Both the position numbers and the translations under genes were made by a program. The notes beneath the pieces are model-generated. The model was given only the letters and a program-made list of their open reading frames with translations, ran no database searches and was not told the origin of the DNA. From positions 24,848,004 to 24,912,003 of the forward strand of contig NC_089279.1 in assembly GCF_963678975.1 (NCBI RefSeq): a stretch of DNA of 64,000 nucleotides, written 5' to 3'. This document shows positions 1 through 27,290 of the stretch, one piece after another (positions within the stretch are counted from its first letter, which is position 1; every line of letters starts with the position of its first letter). This stretch comes from Dysidea avara. Lineage: Eukaryota; Porifera; Demospongiae; Dictyoceratida; Dysideidae.

Positions 1-125
1 CAGCACCCCTATCCCAAAAAACAGCACCCTTATCCCCAAGCCTTGCCCCCAATACAGCAGCCTTCTACCCAAAAGCAGCAGCCTTGTCCCCAAAACATCA
101 TCCTTGTCCTCATTGAACATTTCAC
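1..125. repeat. Degenerate ~22-bp minisatellite
   Basis: About five to six units built around CAGCAgCCTTgTCCCCAAAA run from the window edge, so the array probably begins outside. Related CCCCAAA/CCCCACAG pieces recur at 320-375. A reading frame crosses the array on the minus strand but its peptide only mirrors the repeat, so I do not call it a gene. The rest of 126-707 holds nothing I recognise. Confidence 0.6.
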
Positions 126-707
126 AATCAAATTCTCCCCAGAATTTCCGGGTAGAATTGATACAACTTTCCTCCAACAGTAAATTTTCTTAATCCGACA
201 TGAAGTAGGATTACTTAGCCAGTCAATCACTACTAGACTGTACTAAACAGCACCTCTCAGCAGGAGTACCATCTCCATGCCAAACAGGACCAGCAGCAGC
301 GTGCCCAGCCAATTCAAGGTTTCCCCACAGACAATAACCTTTCCCCAAACAAGAGCTTTTCCCCACAGTTCATGCAGCCGTACCAGAAACATGCCTGAAA
401 AATGTTGGTATCATCAACAAAAAAAAAACATGTTGTCAACAACTCCTGTCCTACTCTTCCCCTATGTAAGCAAACTGCACCCTGTGACATGTTAATTTGG
501 GACAACCTGGTAATCATAACGTTTCACCTACAGTAACTCTTGTTTGCATTGATCAATCTACACCAGTTTTGGTAGGACACATGTATATGTAAGTCCCTAC
601 CAGTTTAACACACCTGGAGAGTGACACCACTGTTTATTTTTATGGTGTGACCATAAATTTCTCATTGGGAAATGAGTCAAAAGCCTTCAACATTGCTACC
701 AAACATA

Positions 708-1338
708 ATATGTGACCCAGTCTGGGAAAACCGGGCTTATCGCCTATTAAAAGTATCGAGAAACGCCAGTTTTAAGTATTTAGTGTGTTGTAGCTCACCA
801 ATGGTTGAAGCTATGTGTACCAAATTTTCACACGTTTTACACCAATTCCTAACCTTCCAGAGTATCCACTGTGCAAGTAGCCAACAACTAAGTTTCCCGC
901 CATTTTAGATAGTTTTTAAACCGAGGTTGACTGTATCAGGCGAGCTGCAAGTTGGGTGGGAGGAGGGTAAGATGGTGTTCAAAAATTGAAAAGGAAGGCC
1001 AAGGGATGAATTAGGCCACATTGTGGGCCATTGAGGTCTCAAAACTGGCTAAAATGAAAGGAACTTCACAGCAGAGGTACTTATTCAACACCACAGAGCT
1101 GTACAGCTACATACAGTCACCCCCCAGACTGACCAGAGCTCCATTAAGGCGTCACACCGCACATACGGATCGCCACTGGGCTTGGGAAAAGCAGCCAGCA
1201 AAACCAGACCACTCAAGTCTAGCTGATTTTGATTGTGGAATTAGATAGTTTATTCGTGTAGCTTTGTGTCCTGGGTGAAAAATCGAATCTGCTGAGATGG
1301 GTGATAAGACCGGTTTTCTCAGACTGGGTCACATATTA
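708..1338. mobile_element. MITE, TGTGACC family, long terminal inverted repeats
   Basis: The left end ATATGTGACCCAGTCTG, followed by a GAAAACCGG block, returns inverted at the right end (1305-1338) with about one mismatch in 30. No coding capacity is visible. Elements with similar ends lie at 19430-20022 and 45377-45615, and a lone end lies at 28236. The superfamily is not certain. Confidence 0.8.
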
Positions 1339-1467
1339 TTTTGGTGACCTTTTATCATAATGCTGTCCCACTAGGGACCTGTGAGAAGACTAAATAAAGC
1401 CTGTGCATACAGGGAGTCAGATACATGTAACTGAATCAATGAAGAATGCAGAAGAAATTCCAGACCC

Positions 1468-1814
1468 AGTGGTGCAGTGGAGTAACTAAACCCGGGCCTA
1501 GCCGGGCCTGGGCCCAGGTGTCAGCAATCAAGTCACACCCATAGAATTAGCAATAGAGTAGTAGAAAAAGACTATTTCACCGAATAATCGATCGAGACCT
1601 TGACAACAGCACACTTTTTTGGCTGCAAAACAGCTATATTACCTTTGGTTATTGTCAAATCACTTCAAACTGCCAGCTTATTGGTATAAGCACCTCTAGA
1701 AATAATTATCGTTTCGATAATTCGACTACTTTAATAGCTTTGCTTGTGTATACGACTTCAACTTATTGCACTGGGCCCTGGTGTTGGTACAAGTCTAGTT
1801 ATGCCACTGCAGTG
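1468..1814. mobile_element. MITE with CAGTGGTGCAGTGG ends
   Basis: The left end CAGTGGTGCAGTGGAGTAAC and a GC-rich GGGCCTGGGCCCAGG block have an inverted counterpart at 1768-1814 (GGGCCCTGG, then TAGTTATGCCACTGCA). The AT-rich interior has no gene. The ends resemble hAT or Harbinger MITEs, but I could not fix a target duplication. Confidence 0.6.
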
Positions 1815-1944
1815 GTGACTTGATCCCCCGCAACATGCAATCTAGGCATGTGCCAGAGGAGCCACACAGCTGGGATCTGTGATCTTCTCTGCATTCAACT
1901 TCTACTTAATCATTGACTTCTCGCCAACAAGGGAGTTTTTGCTA

Positions 1945-2790
1945 GAAAAATTGATCAGAAGTCCAACGATTTCCTCCCAAAAATTTGCTATTGGAAATCT
2001 GGTCAAAAGTCCTACAAGACCTTAACTTTGCTCCAGAAACATTTTGTGGTTGGAAAAATTGGTCAAAATCCCATGATACTACCGAAACATATTTCGGTGA
2101 CCAAAAGGATTGTGGTTGGAAAAGTTGGTCAAAAGTCCAATGATATTATATCAAGTGTACTACCAAAACATATTTTAGTGACCGAAAGTTTGTCGTTGAA
2201 AAAGTCCAACCATACATCAACTTTGTTTTTGAAATATTTATCATTGGAAAAACTTGTTAAAAGTCTTACAATACATCAACTTTGCTCCCGAAATATTCTG
2301 GCATCGTTGAAAAAATTGGTCAAAATTCCAACGATACATCAACTTTACTACCGAAACATATTTCAATGACCGAAAGGTTTATCACTAGAAAAGTCAGTCA
2401 ATAGTCCAACAATATATCAAGTAATTTGGTGACCGAAAGATTTGTCGTTGGAAATATTGGTCAAAAGTCTAACGATACATTAACTTTCCTCCCGAAATAT
2501 TTATCGTTGAAAAAATTAGTCCAACGATACATTAACTTTACTCCCGACATATTTATCATTGGAAAAATTGGTCAAAGGTCTGACGAGACATCAACTTTAC
2601 TACCGAAACATATTTCAGTGACCAAAATGTTTGTCATTGGAAAACTTGGTAAAAAGCCCAATGAGACATCAACTTTGCTACCAAAATACATCTGTTGTTG
2701 GAAAAATTAGTCAAAATTCCACCAAGACCTCTAATTTGAAAACATTTGTCGTTGGAAAATTGGTCAAAACTCCAACGAGACAACAAAAAA
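1945..2790. repeat. Diverged tandem array, 65-90 bp units
   Basis: Roughly ten units each contain GGAAAAATTGGTCAAAA, a CCAACGATACATCAACTTT block, ACTACCGAAACATATTTC and GTGACCGAAAG. Unit length varies because some units lack a block. Two open frames (2028-2369 and 2426-2710) only translate the array and are not genes. Confidence 0.8.
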
Positions 2791-2839
2791 TTTCATAGCA
2801 ACTTGTGGAAAGCATTTCGGTCTGAAGGCTTGTTTGGGC

Positions 2840-3010
2840 TAGTTTTACCTAACCAATACTGCCTCATCATCATCAGGGAAAGGTGAGTCTGGTTTTGGGT
2901 TGATGTTTATCATGGGCCACGCCCAAACCTTGTGGTCCATACTATATAGTACTATTATACTGTATGATAGACAGTAAGATTTCGTTGCAAGCTCCCATGT
3001 GCTTTCATTT
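2840..3010. repeat. Dispersed repeat shared with 16290-16440
   Basis: CCTAACCAATACTGCC, a GGTTTTGGGT stretch, CCCAAACCT and a TACTGTATGATA tail occur here and, in the same orientation, at 16300-16435 inside a DHX16 intron. The copies have diverged. I see no coding capacity. From 3011 to 3918 I see nothing else except a short palindromic patch around ACATGTTT at 3535-3600. Confidence 0.6.
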
Positions 3011-3924
3011 GTTGTCTGCAGCAAATGAAGACCATGGTATAGAGAAAATAGTTGTACTGCATTACTGCAAACCACAGACTGAACTGTTTGCCTTGTAGAT
3101 AGTTCGATTCATGTACAATAAAGAGCTTCAGTAGGTTGTGTGTTTAAATAAATCCCACTATACTGTATGCAAGGAAATTTTGATGTCAAAAAAAATTGTC
3201 AAATGTTTATAAGCACCCTTAAAAGTACAGGTTTTGCCTACAATTTCTTCATTTTCATCAACATTATATTTGTCAAATCTGCTGAAGTCTGAATTCGTCA
3301 AAGTTTCAAATTTTTCTTACGACAATTCACGTTCACCTGGGCCCTTAATTGTTTCTTGTTAATAACTCCTGCTACATGGGCCAGCTGCCCCAACATTAAT
3401 TTTAGTAATGCTGTGAAACCCTTTAAACACCAGAGTTGCTTATCAAAAAAAGTGCTTCAATACAGGCAAGAACAAATGAGTTATGAGGCTTTAAAAATAT
3501 CCCATACATTTAGTATGGACAATACAGGCGCACAAACATGTTTACAACAAGAAAACATGTTTGTTCTAGTACAAACCACTGGGAGTAAACATATGTTTAC
3601 CTCTTTGATATTATTGTTTTTGGAGGGGGACTCAGGTGAGTATGCACCCACTATAGTGGCATGGTATTTTGATGCTTTTTTCTCAACCTGCTTTTTAAAT
3701 TGACAATTCATTGCCACTCTCTCTGTCACACTTACAGGTATAGGGCAGGTGCAGGTATACGCATAATACGTGTTTGCTTGTCTGTGCATATATTCTATTA
3801 CAGTAACTGAACTTTCATAACTTCTTGATTGTTTCTATTTGCTTAAAAAAACAATATAAGACAAGGCAAACTTGATTAATAGTTTCTCATCCATTGCACA
3901 CATTACACTGTGCATGTAACTTAC

Positions 3925-4906
3925 TGCTTCTACTCCCAGCATCTTTGAACCATCAACTTCATTATTGCCTATCCATCTCAATGTACCACTTAGCTTTCTG
4001 TTATATTTATCATAAAATGATATTTTGTTTCCAATTTCATAACAAGGTGCAGGTGACTCTGAAATTGTCATTGCCTTGGGTCTCGGCTGCAGCTTGAGGT
4101 TAGATTTCATTTGTGGGGGTGTGCCTACAGGCAATGTACCATGTCGAACTTTGTCTGGTGCAATCTCAAATGCTGGAAGTTGAGCTTCAATGACAGGTTG
4201 CAATGAAAAACGTTTGGATATTGTGACATCTTCTTCATCAGTGTTTATGGATTGACTCATAGACCTTCTTAAGGTTTGAGAAGATTTACTGGCTTTTTCA
4301 GGTATCTCAGTTAACTTGTCAATTGCTACAAACATGGCACAACCAGGATTGCACTTAAAATATTCAACTCCCCCAATAGTACCACTTACTCCTTCTTTCT
4401 TCTTTTGCTTTATTCATAAAAAATTGGCACACACGTGTAAGCTACTATTAATGCAACTACATACATACCTTTAACTTCAAGCCAAATATCTGCCCATTTA
4501 TACCAATCACTTCTCCAATGTATTGCACAGTTGCCATCACTTGTTTATCTGATGGAAGAGTGACGAACACTGAAGACCCAATCTCAAGCGACTCTGCCCA
4601 ACTTAACTTGTCAACAATCTCAAGTCGGCTATGCAATTCTTGTACTCCAAGTAACAGGTCTTTCTGAACAGTTGTCAACTGACATACCTGATCACTATGA
4701 CAATACAATGTGGCACATTCAGAAAGATCTACTAGAGTCCTATAGTTATGGGGAGGATCGGTGAATGGCACCATCAGTTCATCATGATCGACTAATGTTT
4801 CCAGTAAGGATCCCTTAAATACCAGTGTCTCAGAAAATTTTCCTAAAGTGTTTCTTCTGTGTCCTTTTACATTCTCCAACAGTAAACTATACTGCCACAC
4901 ATCCAT
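3925..4906 (-). CDS. CYLD-like CAP-Gly protein, 5' part of gene (two exons)
   Basis: Exon 1 runs 4906-4469 and exon 2 about 4401-3925, with donors GTATGT and GTAAGT, both in phase 0. Together they give about 305 residues. Exon 1 ends inside a CAP-Gly-like domain (WAESLEIGSSVFVTLPSD, then TVQYIGEV and IFGLKLK), and exon 2 completes it with GVEYFKCNPGCAMFVAIDKL. This matches the first CAP-Gly unit of the deubiquitinase CYLD (FQCDEDCGVFVALDKL in human, from memory). A serine-rich linker follows, then the start of another CAP-Gly (GTLRWIGNNEVDGSKMLGVEA), cut by the donor. CYLD removes Lys63/Met1-linked ubiquitin in NF-kB signalling. The catalytic USP domain is not in the window, so the gene either continues left of it or is a remnant. 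The first Met is chosen because a stop precedes it in frame; a small upstream exon cannot be excluded. Confidence 0.72.
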
Positions 4907-4919
4907 GTTGCAAATTCAC

Positions 4920-7260
4920 CTGCATACATACAAAAATAATTAAGAGTAGCCAGCTGCATGATTATGTACTTATATTGCTGACATACAGTATAACACCTAG
5001 CATTACACACATAGCCACACCTGTTGAAGGAATGTAAGCATAATATGCTTTATAAGTGAATGTATACAGTTCAAGATTTGAAACTGAGCCGGGCCTATCT
5101 TGTAGGTTACATATGTCATCAACTTTTGTTAGTTAACTTGCCAGTTTCAATTTAACTTGCAGATGGACAATTTGTAGTGCCCGAGTTTATAGTAAATAGA
5201 AAAGAAGATAATATACCAGGAATATGGGAACATTGCCACTAGCACTTAAGACAAGATTAATGACAGCTTGCAATTTTAGTTCCTGTCAGCTTTATATAGA
5301 CAGAAAAGCGTCTTATGTGAAGAGACAGTTTATTACAGAGCATCTCAGTGGCCATGAGTCAGATCAGCCAGTGCTCAATTGTATTTGACAGGGTTAATCA
5401 TGAAAAAGAGTGTAGAGAACTGCTCCAGGTCTGTTTTTCCCTGGGTAGAGATAACATTAGCTCAAAACACTATATACTGACCTGGACAAGCCTCAAGTAA
5501 ATCAGTTTTATTACAGGCATTCACTGATAGCATATTTTTTTGTTTTAATTTATTTATTAATGCTTTACAGCACAAGTGCTTTTGACACAATGTTGGTGGC
5601 CATGCATTGTAGCAAGGATTGTCAGTAAGAACAATAGGTAATATATAGATTAACATACTATACTATAAACTTTGAAGCTGGTACCAGGAGACGATAAGTG
5701 TCACAAGGCACATTTTATGATGTGTATTGGCTTTAAGTTTTAATTGCAAATTACCTGCACTGAGTGCTAGCTGTTATATATGTGTATATCTAACATAAAG
5801 ATAAGAGGAAATACTGATTCAGAACAGTTTGATTTATCGTCATTCTTCAAGTTCTAACAGTTAAAATAACTGTGGCTTTACAGTCACTTCGATAATTCTA
5901 TCCTACACATTTTTACAAACCAACCTTCAGCACTTGTGCTGTAAAGCGTTAATAAAAAAAATAAATAAATAAATATAGGGTATTCACTACAAAGTATGTT
6001 ATTCATGGCACAGTGTACATATATGGAGATAGTGAATACTTAGTCAACTGGACTAGGATAGCTACCACATAATGATTCTGATTGTAAACAATCCACAAAA
6101 AAGTTTTATAAAGATCTCATAGTGTTAGTCATCCAAACCATGTACATAGCATCAAAATGATACCTTGACAAAATTAATTTTAATTATTAAGTTATAAACA
6201 AATAGGTAGGCACAAGTTTTATAATTATTTTTAATGGCACCTTACATATACATTAAGCCAATTGGGGGAAAAAACAACAGGGAAAAACAAGGGACTCAAC
6301 ATTATAGTTGAATTAAAGTGTGTACAAAGGTGGAGGACAGCTTTTGCTCATTGTGGTACATGCCATATGGAAGGGCCTCCTGTAGAAGTAGCTATACATG
6401 TGTACAAAGAAGCTACAACTGATGACTGTAGTCTGTAACTAACAACCTTAGCTAATCTTTGCTATATAGATTGCATAATCTCGCATAAATTTTTGAGTGG
6501 CACCATCATACCCTGCTACAATGCGTGCTGTAAAGACACCTGTTAAATTGCCATCATTCAACCATTAATAAGCACTTTTGTTTATCAGGTGGAATTTATT
6601 AATCATTACTGTTGTAATTATAATTCTGTTGTAATTATAATTCTTTTGTATCCTCATGCAGGGAAAGGCCTCAACACAGTTTAAGTGATTTGTAATTAGC
6701 TCTAATAATTAGCTCATACCTCTCTTGTAGTGGTTCCAGCGCTTTTTTTAATAGCTATACTGTTGTCTAGATGTTTGTGCTGTTGTATATATGTAAGTGT
6801 GTTCCAGTTGGAAAGAATGGCACACACTGTGGTGTGCCAACTACTGCGAATAAAAAGTCTAATCATCCCACTACCCAACAAGAAGACTATACTCCCTGAG
6901 GAGCCAGAATCTTAACATCTGACTCTGTAAAAATCCCAGTGATGATTTGATCCCCAATTGCAGGCAAGTGCATGCATGCCCAAGAGAGAACACTCGGTTG
7001 GTATACTACTTTCTACCTTAACTTTTGAGTATGCTTCTGCTAAAACTATATTCGTTGACTTCGTTGCAGCCTTATCCGGCTTCTCCCTGCTTAGATCAAT
7101 AAAGAGGGGCGAGATCTTCATGTGGTAGACCACAGCCTGCTGCCAGTGATATTTTCCTGGCAGCAAAAAAATATAACTGTTTGCGATTTATTGTTTGTAT
7201 TAATGATAGTAGCTACTCATCATTGCAAAAAAAAAAAAAAAAAGTATGCTAACTACTTCA
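4920..7260. other. Gap between CYLD-like and DHX16 genes; two SINE-like tails
   Basis: AT-rich and largely unrecognised. Two insertions end in the same tail, GTAAAGCRTTAATA followed by A/T-rich simple repeat: one at 5527-5585 on the minus strand and one at 5930-5985 on the plus strand, so they face each other. A minus-strand open stretch at 6912-7166 has no recognisable motif. A poly-A run lies at 7228-7243. Confidence 0.5.
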
Positions 7261-7487
7261 AGTGAAGAGTCTACGATGTGCGGAGACGTACCACACGACT
7301 AAAGAGAATGACAAACACAAAATATTTGCTCAAACGTACAGTGATAGCTATAAAACTCACCCACCGAAAGTGGTCAGATCGTCCCAAACCCAGCACCAGT
7401 ATGTCGCGAACCACGTGATTAATTAGAACGTCATTATTTGGCGTAAACCCAACGTCGACTATCAAATCCCACAATCAAAATTAAACA

Positions 7488-22480
<14,993 letters not shown>

Positions 22481-24575
22481 AAGGGTCTACAACAATATGT
22501 CATCATGTTATCTCTATTCATACGTACTTGTACTGTATGTGTTATTCTCAATGTGATATAGTCAGTTGTGCAAACATGTAGTCCATTGTGTGCATTAATG
22601 TGTTGGTCATTGCAAAACGTGGTTATTTTCCAGATGTTCATCTCTTTCAGATTAATGCATGTTCATTACCAATGCATGTTCATTACCAATGTAATGTACA
22701 ACAAGAAATGTAACACTTTCACATTTCAGATCAAAGGAGTTGCCCGGGCTACACTCAGAATGTAGCCCAGTTGGCGACTTGCCCGGGCTACATCTGGGCA
22801 CCAGTTAAATAGATATTAAGGCCAAAATCAATTGTGGGGATTGATTTATACTCTTGTGATTACAAGTGTAGCATGTATGACTTAGATTTGGCCATGATAA
22901 CCACTCAGATGAAAAGTGTTTTATTGTCCTCACTATCCTACAAGTTGAAAAACTTTAAGAGAACTAGTGCTATAGCAAGCATTTCCGAATACAGACCACA
23001 CCCACATTCTGAAATTACCACTTTACACAAAATAACCACTCTGCCTGAAATCACGCTTACCCATTTAGGCCTTTAGTAAACTCATTGTGCCATAAACGAT
23101 TCTGACTATAATGTTAAACTCACATAACCAAAATTCTCCATGATACCTCTAGGATTTGTCTGTTCAACATAGCCAGCTACTGATCCATAATCAAATCGTT
23201 CAAGTATGCATATACCAGTGGTTGCACTTGTATTGGCTTGAATGATTATTGATCACCTGGTGCGGGCTATTAGCGCCTGCTATGGATTGAAAGTGTTGCA
23301 TATTAGCTGTAACATGGGGCATTCGGGCTTTTGCCTGATCGGTATACATACCAGGTTAAGCCCTCATTCCAATGCTACAACTATTACATGTTGAAGAAAG
23401 GAAAAGTTGATGAATCCACATTTCATCAGCAAAAAAGCCGTCAGCTTTGACAATTACATTTCAGTGAATATCACAAAATCATTGATTTAAACATGGTAGG
23501 ACAGATATATTATTTAAAGGCTATAAGATGATACTCTACCACTATTATATCCATGCCAAAACAGTCAAGCTGTATAAAAAAGGTGCAGTGTTCAAAGAAA
23601 AAACATTGTGATGAAATCAAAGGTGGCAGCCATTTTCACAATGATATAATTTGCACAACCATTATTAAAAATTATCAACACCATTGCAGCCATTTCATGG
23701 CTGCCACCGCTGCCACCCCTGGTAATGTGACAGGATGGCAAAATTTGTACCAGTCTGTGATAAAACTATTACAAGAATGTTTCCACCACTGAACTGTACA
23801 TCAGATTGAGCTTCTGTATTATATTCATGTGTGACTGAATGGAGGTTTGTAACAACCTATAACCAAACAGTGTACTCCACCACATTTGCATCCTTTAACT
23901 ATCTCAAAAATATGTGCACTTGGATTTGTTTTTGGTCATAGGTGGTTACAAACCCCATTCAGTCACACATGAATATATTGAACTTCTAATGCTTGGAAAC
24001 CTCAAACATATATATGTACTTTGTGGTGGGTAAGAAACATGTGTAATTTAGAAAGGGCATATAGGAGTATATTATATATAACAGTTGACCAGATTTAAAG
24101 AGATACCAGTCAATAACTCTAATAGTACAGTCATTATACCATATGTTTTACCATCACTGGCACTGATGTAGACTTAGTAATCACATTCAAATGTAAAATT
24201 AAATGTAAATACATCACCTATATTGCTAGCTAGATAACTTTCTCTGTGACCACACCTGCACCATACCGTCTGGCTAGTTGTGCCTATCCCCTTGCCAACT
24301 TAAGCTTCTCTTAGTGTACTTCTATGTGCAATCCACAATTCTACAGTACACGAGCACGAGGGGGGGTTCACTGCCAACAATAACACGTACCAACACATTG
24401 GTCTGTGGTAAAACTAAACTCAAGTTAACCATTAAGTGGGCCCGAGGCAATATAGTCAGAATATTTTTCATTGTTTTACTAATTCTGTAATTCCTGGTTT
24501 TTGACATGGAAAACAATGATAATTATTGAAACAGCTAGCATAATTATTGGTTCATCATCAACTACTGATTATTGC
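22481..24575. other. DHX16 downstream spacer with repeat fragments
   Basis: 22735-22800 holds two copies of TTGCCCGGGCTACA. 23553-23715 is a partial copy of the AAAACAGCCAAGCTGTA foldback family, with inverted GGTGGCAGCCAT blocks. A MITE lies at 23821-23976. 24240-24575 is the 3' flank of the minus-strand gene. No further gene was recognised. Confidence 0.5.
23821..23976. mobile_element. Short MITE, 31-bp inverted ends
   Basis: ATATTCATGTGTGACTGAAT at the left is matched inverted by ATTCAGTCACACATGAATAT at the right; the match continues through GG...TTTGTAAC. The loop is about 95 bp. The family is unknown. Confidence 0.75.
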
Positions 24576-25719
24576 TCATAAATACAGGCCCCAAGACATA
24601 CGACACCCTCCACTACGCCTGTCAGTATCATCTTGGTAGTAAGCTGTCCAGGAGTTTGCAGTTGCACAAAGTTTCCGAGTAGCGCCACCACCACACTGTC
24701 CTCCGTCACTCTCTGGGTACCAATCGTAACATAGTCTTGCTCTTGTCAGCCAGTATGGTGAAGAACTAGGTATGGATAGCATCCATGACATTCTGCACCC
24801 ACCGTTTCGTCTATCTGTATCATCCCTGTATTCTTGAGTGAAACTTCCAATGTCAGCACACATCAACTTTGGTACGCCTCCACCACATTGGCCTCCATCT
24901 CCATCCGCATACCAACGATAACATATCTTGACACTTCTAAACCATGTTTCTGCATTAGGAGAAATGATGCCCCACTGCATTCTACAACCACCATCTCGTC
25001 TATCTGTGTCATCTCTGTAGTACTGGGTATTTCTCCCAACATATGCACACAATTTACGTGGCTCCCCTGCTCCACACTGACCAACACCACTACCATCAGG
25101 TCGCCATTGGTAGCAAAGCTGAGTTTGGTAAAACCATGATGGGACACCTGCACAGTACACAGCAGATTAACTGCATGGTGTACAAAACATAGCTCATACA
25201 TCACTGTGCAAAAGTGGACATTACAGCTATCTTATTAATCTGCATGTATTTACCTCCTTTGGTACTGTCCAAAATGGTTTGGATATCTCGTTTTAACCGT
25301 TTGCTCTGATCATCAAGTTGTTTAATTTGTCTTTCCTGAACATTATATCCTTTATGAAAAGTAGAATTAAGATCATAAAATTGAGCTATTACAATTTCTT
25401 TTAGTTGTTTTAGTTCTTCAGCTGTTTGGTTAATTTCTGACTTCAGTCCTTTGTTTTCCTCAGTGAGGGTATTGATCTGTTCCTGTTGATAATGAAGTGC
25501 ATTTTGAACAGTAGAGTTCAACAGGTTGATTGTAGCATCTTGAGCTTCTGTAGTATTCTTCAGTTGTTCCAGCACTTCTTTTTGTTCATCTATCTTCGAT
25601 TCAATCATTGCTGTCATTGCCTTAGTGTCCTCTTCATCTTCAAGTTTTACTACTATGACAGCTGATAACACAAAAGATAGCTCCAAGAACAAAAGCAAAT
25701 ATCTGAACCATAGAGCCAT
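24576..25719 (-). CDS. Secreted coiled-coil protein with three four-cysteine DDTDRR repeats, two exons
   Basis: Exon 1 is 25719-25254 and exon 2 is 25147-24576; the donor is GGTAAAT, the acceptor TGTGCAG, and the junction codon GGT restores the frame. The protein has 345 residues. Residues 1-20 form a hydrophobic signal or anchor segment (LLLFLELSFVLSAVIVV). Residues about 30-150 are Lys/Glu/Gln-rich coiled coil with several N-x-T/S sites. The rest is three repeats of about 57 residues with the pattern W...C.W...DG.GQCG.G....LCA.......Y.DDTDRR.GGCRM.W. Each has four cysteines, which suggests two disulfides per unit. I do not recognise the family. The layout resembles oligomeric secreted lectins or matrix proteins (coiled-coil stalk plus binding heads), but that is only an analogy. 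Both exons look intact. Confidence 0.85.
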
Positions 25720-26611
25720 ATCTGCTATGCCTTTCTCAAATCTATAGAACTAAAAAGTTGACAGAAGCTTGCTATAAAATTTATACTGTAGTGGATTGCT
25801 TGCTTGCATGCCATGCATGAGTGCATGCATGTATGCACATTATGCAGCCATATATGTAATGAATCCATATAATATACTATGTATACACACATCTATAGTA
25901 CAATAAAAGTATACAGTATTTGTACGATATTACATATACACATCATAATGCTATAACTTTAAATGTTTATCATGCATCTAATTAAGATGTCATTGCTCTC
26001 AATGCAATTTTAAAAGTAAAGAAAGCTGAATGTTATGCTGGCAGATATACCTGAAGGGGTTTAGTTAGTACACTTCATACTTCATAATAGAAGTGTTACT
26101 GTATCATGGCTTCTGAACACAGGGGAGTAGCCAGACTTTTGGTAATGCCAGGGCCTAATTAGATACATGACATTGTAGCCAGTGGTGCATCTAGACTCTC
26201 TGGTTTGGTAAGGCACAAGAGCAAAAAAGATAACTGTCAGCTCACAATGGCAGCCCTCCACCAACTATATTGTATTGATAAAGTGTACTTATTAATACAA
26301 CTGTACGCTATACTCTAAATAGTGTGACTGCTTTATAGAATGATTGACTGTTCTATTAGAGTATCTCAATCTTGATATTTTGTTGTATTATTGTATTGTA
26401 TTGTATTAATGCTTTACAGTGACCAGCACTGAAGGTCTGCAGCAACATGTGCTGCAGCCATTTACATTATGATGCTCAGGCCTGGCCTGGGTTCTGGGCT
26501 ACGCATCTGTCTAAACACAATGTTGAATTTTTTTTCAAAATGTAACTGCATGTATCTTGTGTAGTGTGGCATGGGTCTGCATTTCCTGTACGTATGTTGG
26601 TAACATATATA

Positions 26612-26695
26612 TGGCTCCAGAGACTGACTACACTACTTCATATACACCAGCGCAACTTGACTGGAGGCATCCTGGTATACTAAGTATTTAACCAG
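26612..26695 (+). pseudogene. Decayed copy of DHX16 exon 17 with its splice donor
   Basis: GGCTCCAGAGACTGACTACA, then TACTTCATATACACC, CAACTTGACTGG and CATCCTGGTATACT follow DHX16 exon 17 (17720-17807) in order, with one internal gap of about 22 bases. The match crosses the exon end into the GTATGC donor, so this is a piece of genomic DNA, not a processed mRNA copy. Confidence 0.65.
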
Positions 26696-27069
26696 AGCCT
26701 ATATTACAACAACCAATTATATGACTATACATAGATTTTTTTGAATGCATTGGTCAACATTATTAAGGTGTGTGTACTTTAACAGTATGTATGTACCTGC
26801 TTCACCTTTAAATATTTATTGCGTGCATTGTACTATATGTTGTGAGTAATTGTGAATCCAAGTTGTGCTAGTAGCCATTCCAAAATTTTCAAGGCAAATG
26901 CAAAATAACAGTGTATATATAATATAACTCAAGGTTTAACTTGGCACTGTTCCAACATTTGATCAATGAGCTATACTGTGAAGACAAAACTTGTCATGAG
27001 ATTTGTTAATACACAGTCACTTGATATCAAATATATCATGCCCTGCAGGGTCAAATAGTTGATCATGCA

Positions 27070-27290
27070 AAGAATGAACAAGCCTTGCAACATCGCACTC
27101 ATATTTCAGGGTATCATTGGCAGTTAAACTGGTTGCCCAACTCTGATCAAATTAAATTTAAATCTACTTTGTACCATGTTACTATCACAATAACAGTAAG
27201 CCATGTTTGGTTCTCAATCCACCAATCTTATTTGGACCACAACATAGTTATCATACTTGTCAGTTTTAAAAGCCTAACCTGCAACTGAAC
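27070..27290 (+). mobile_element. LINE open-reading-frame 2 3' relic
   Basis: The frame from 27085 reads HWQLNWLPNSDQIKFKSTLY followed shortly by SYLD. This fits the LHWLPV..RI.FK...L...P.YL pattern common downstream of the reverse transcriptase in several LINE clades. Only about 65 residues remain and the clade cannot be told. Confidence 0.5.

Noticed and set aside
2028-2710. Two open frames of 113 and 94 codons
   Set aside because: They merely translate the 65-90 bp tandem array and have no family resemblance.
3481-3789. Possible third exon of the CYLD-like gene on the minus strand
   Set aside because: No CAP-Gly continuation (no RYF-C...FV pattern) and no convincing acceptor in the needed phase.
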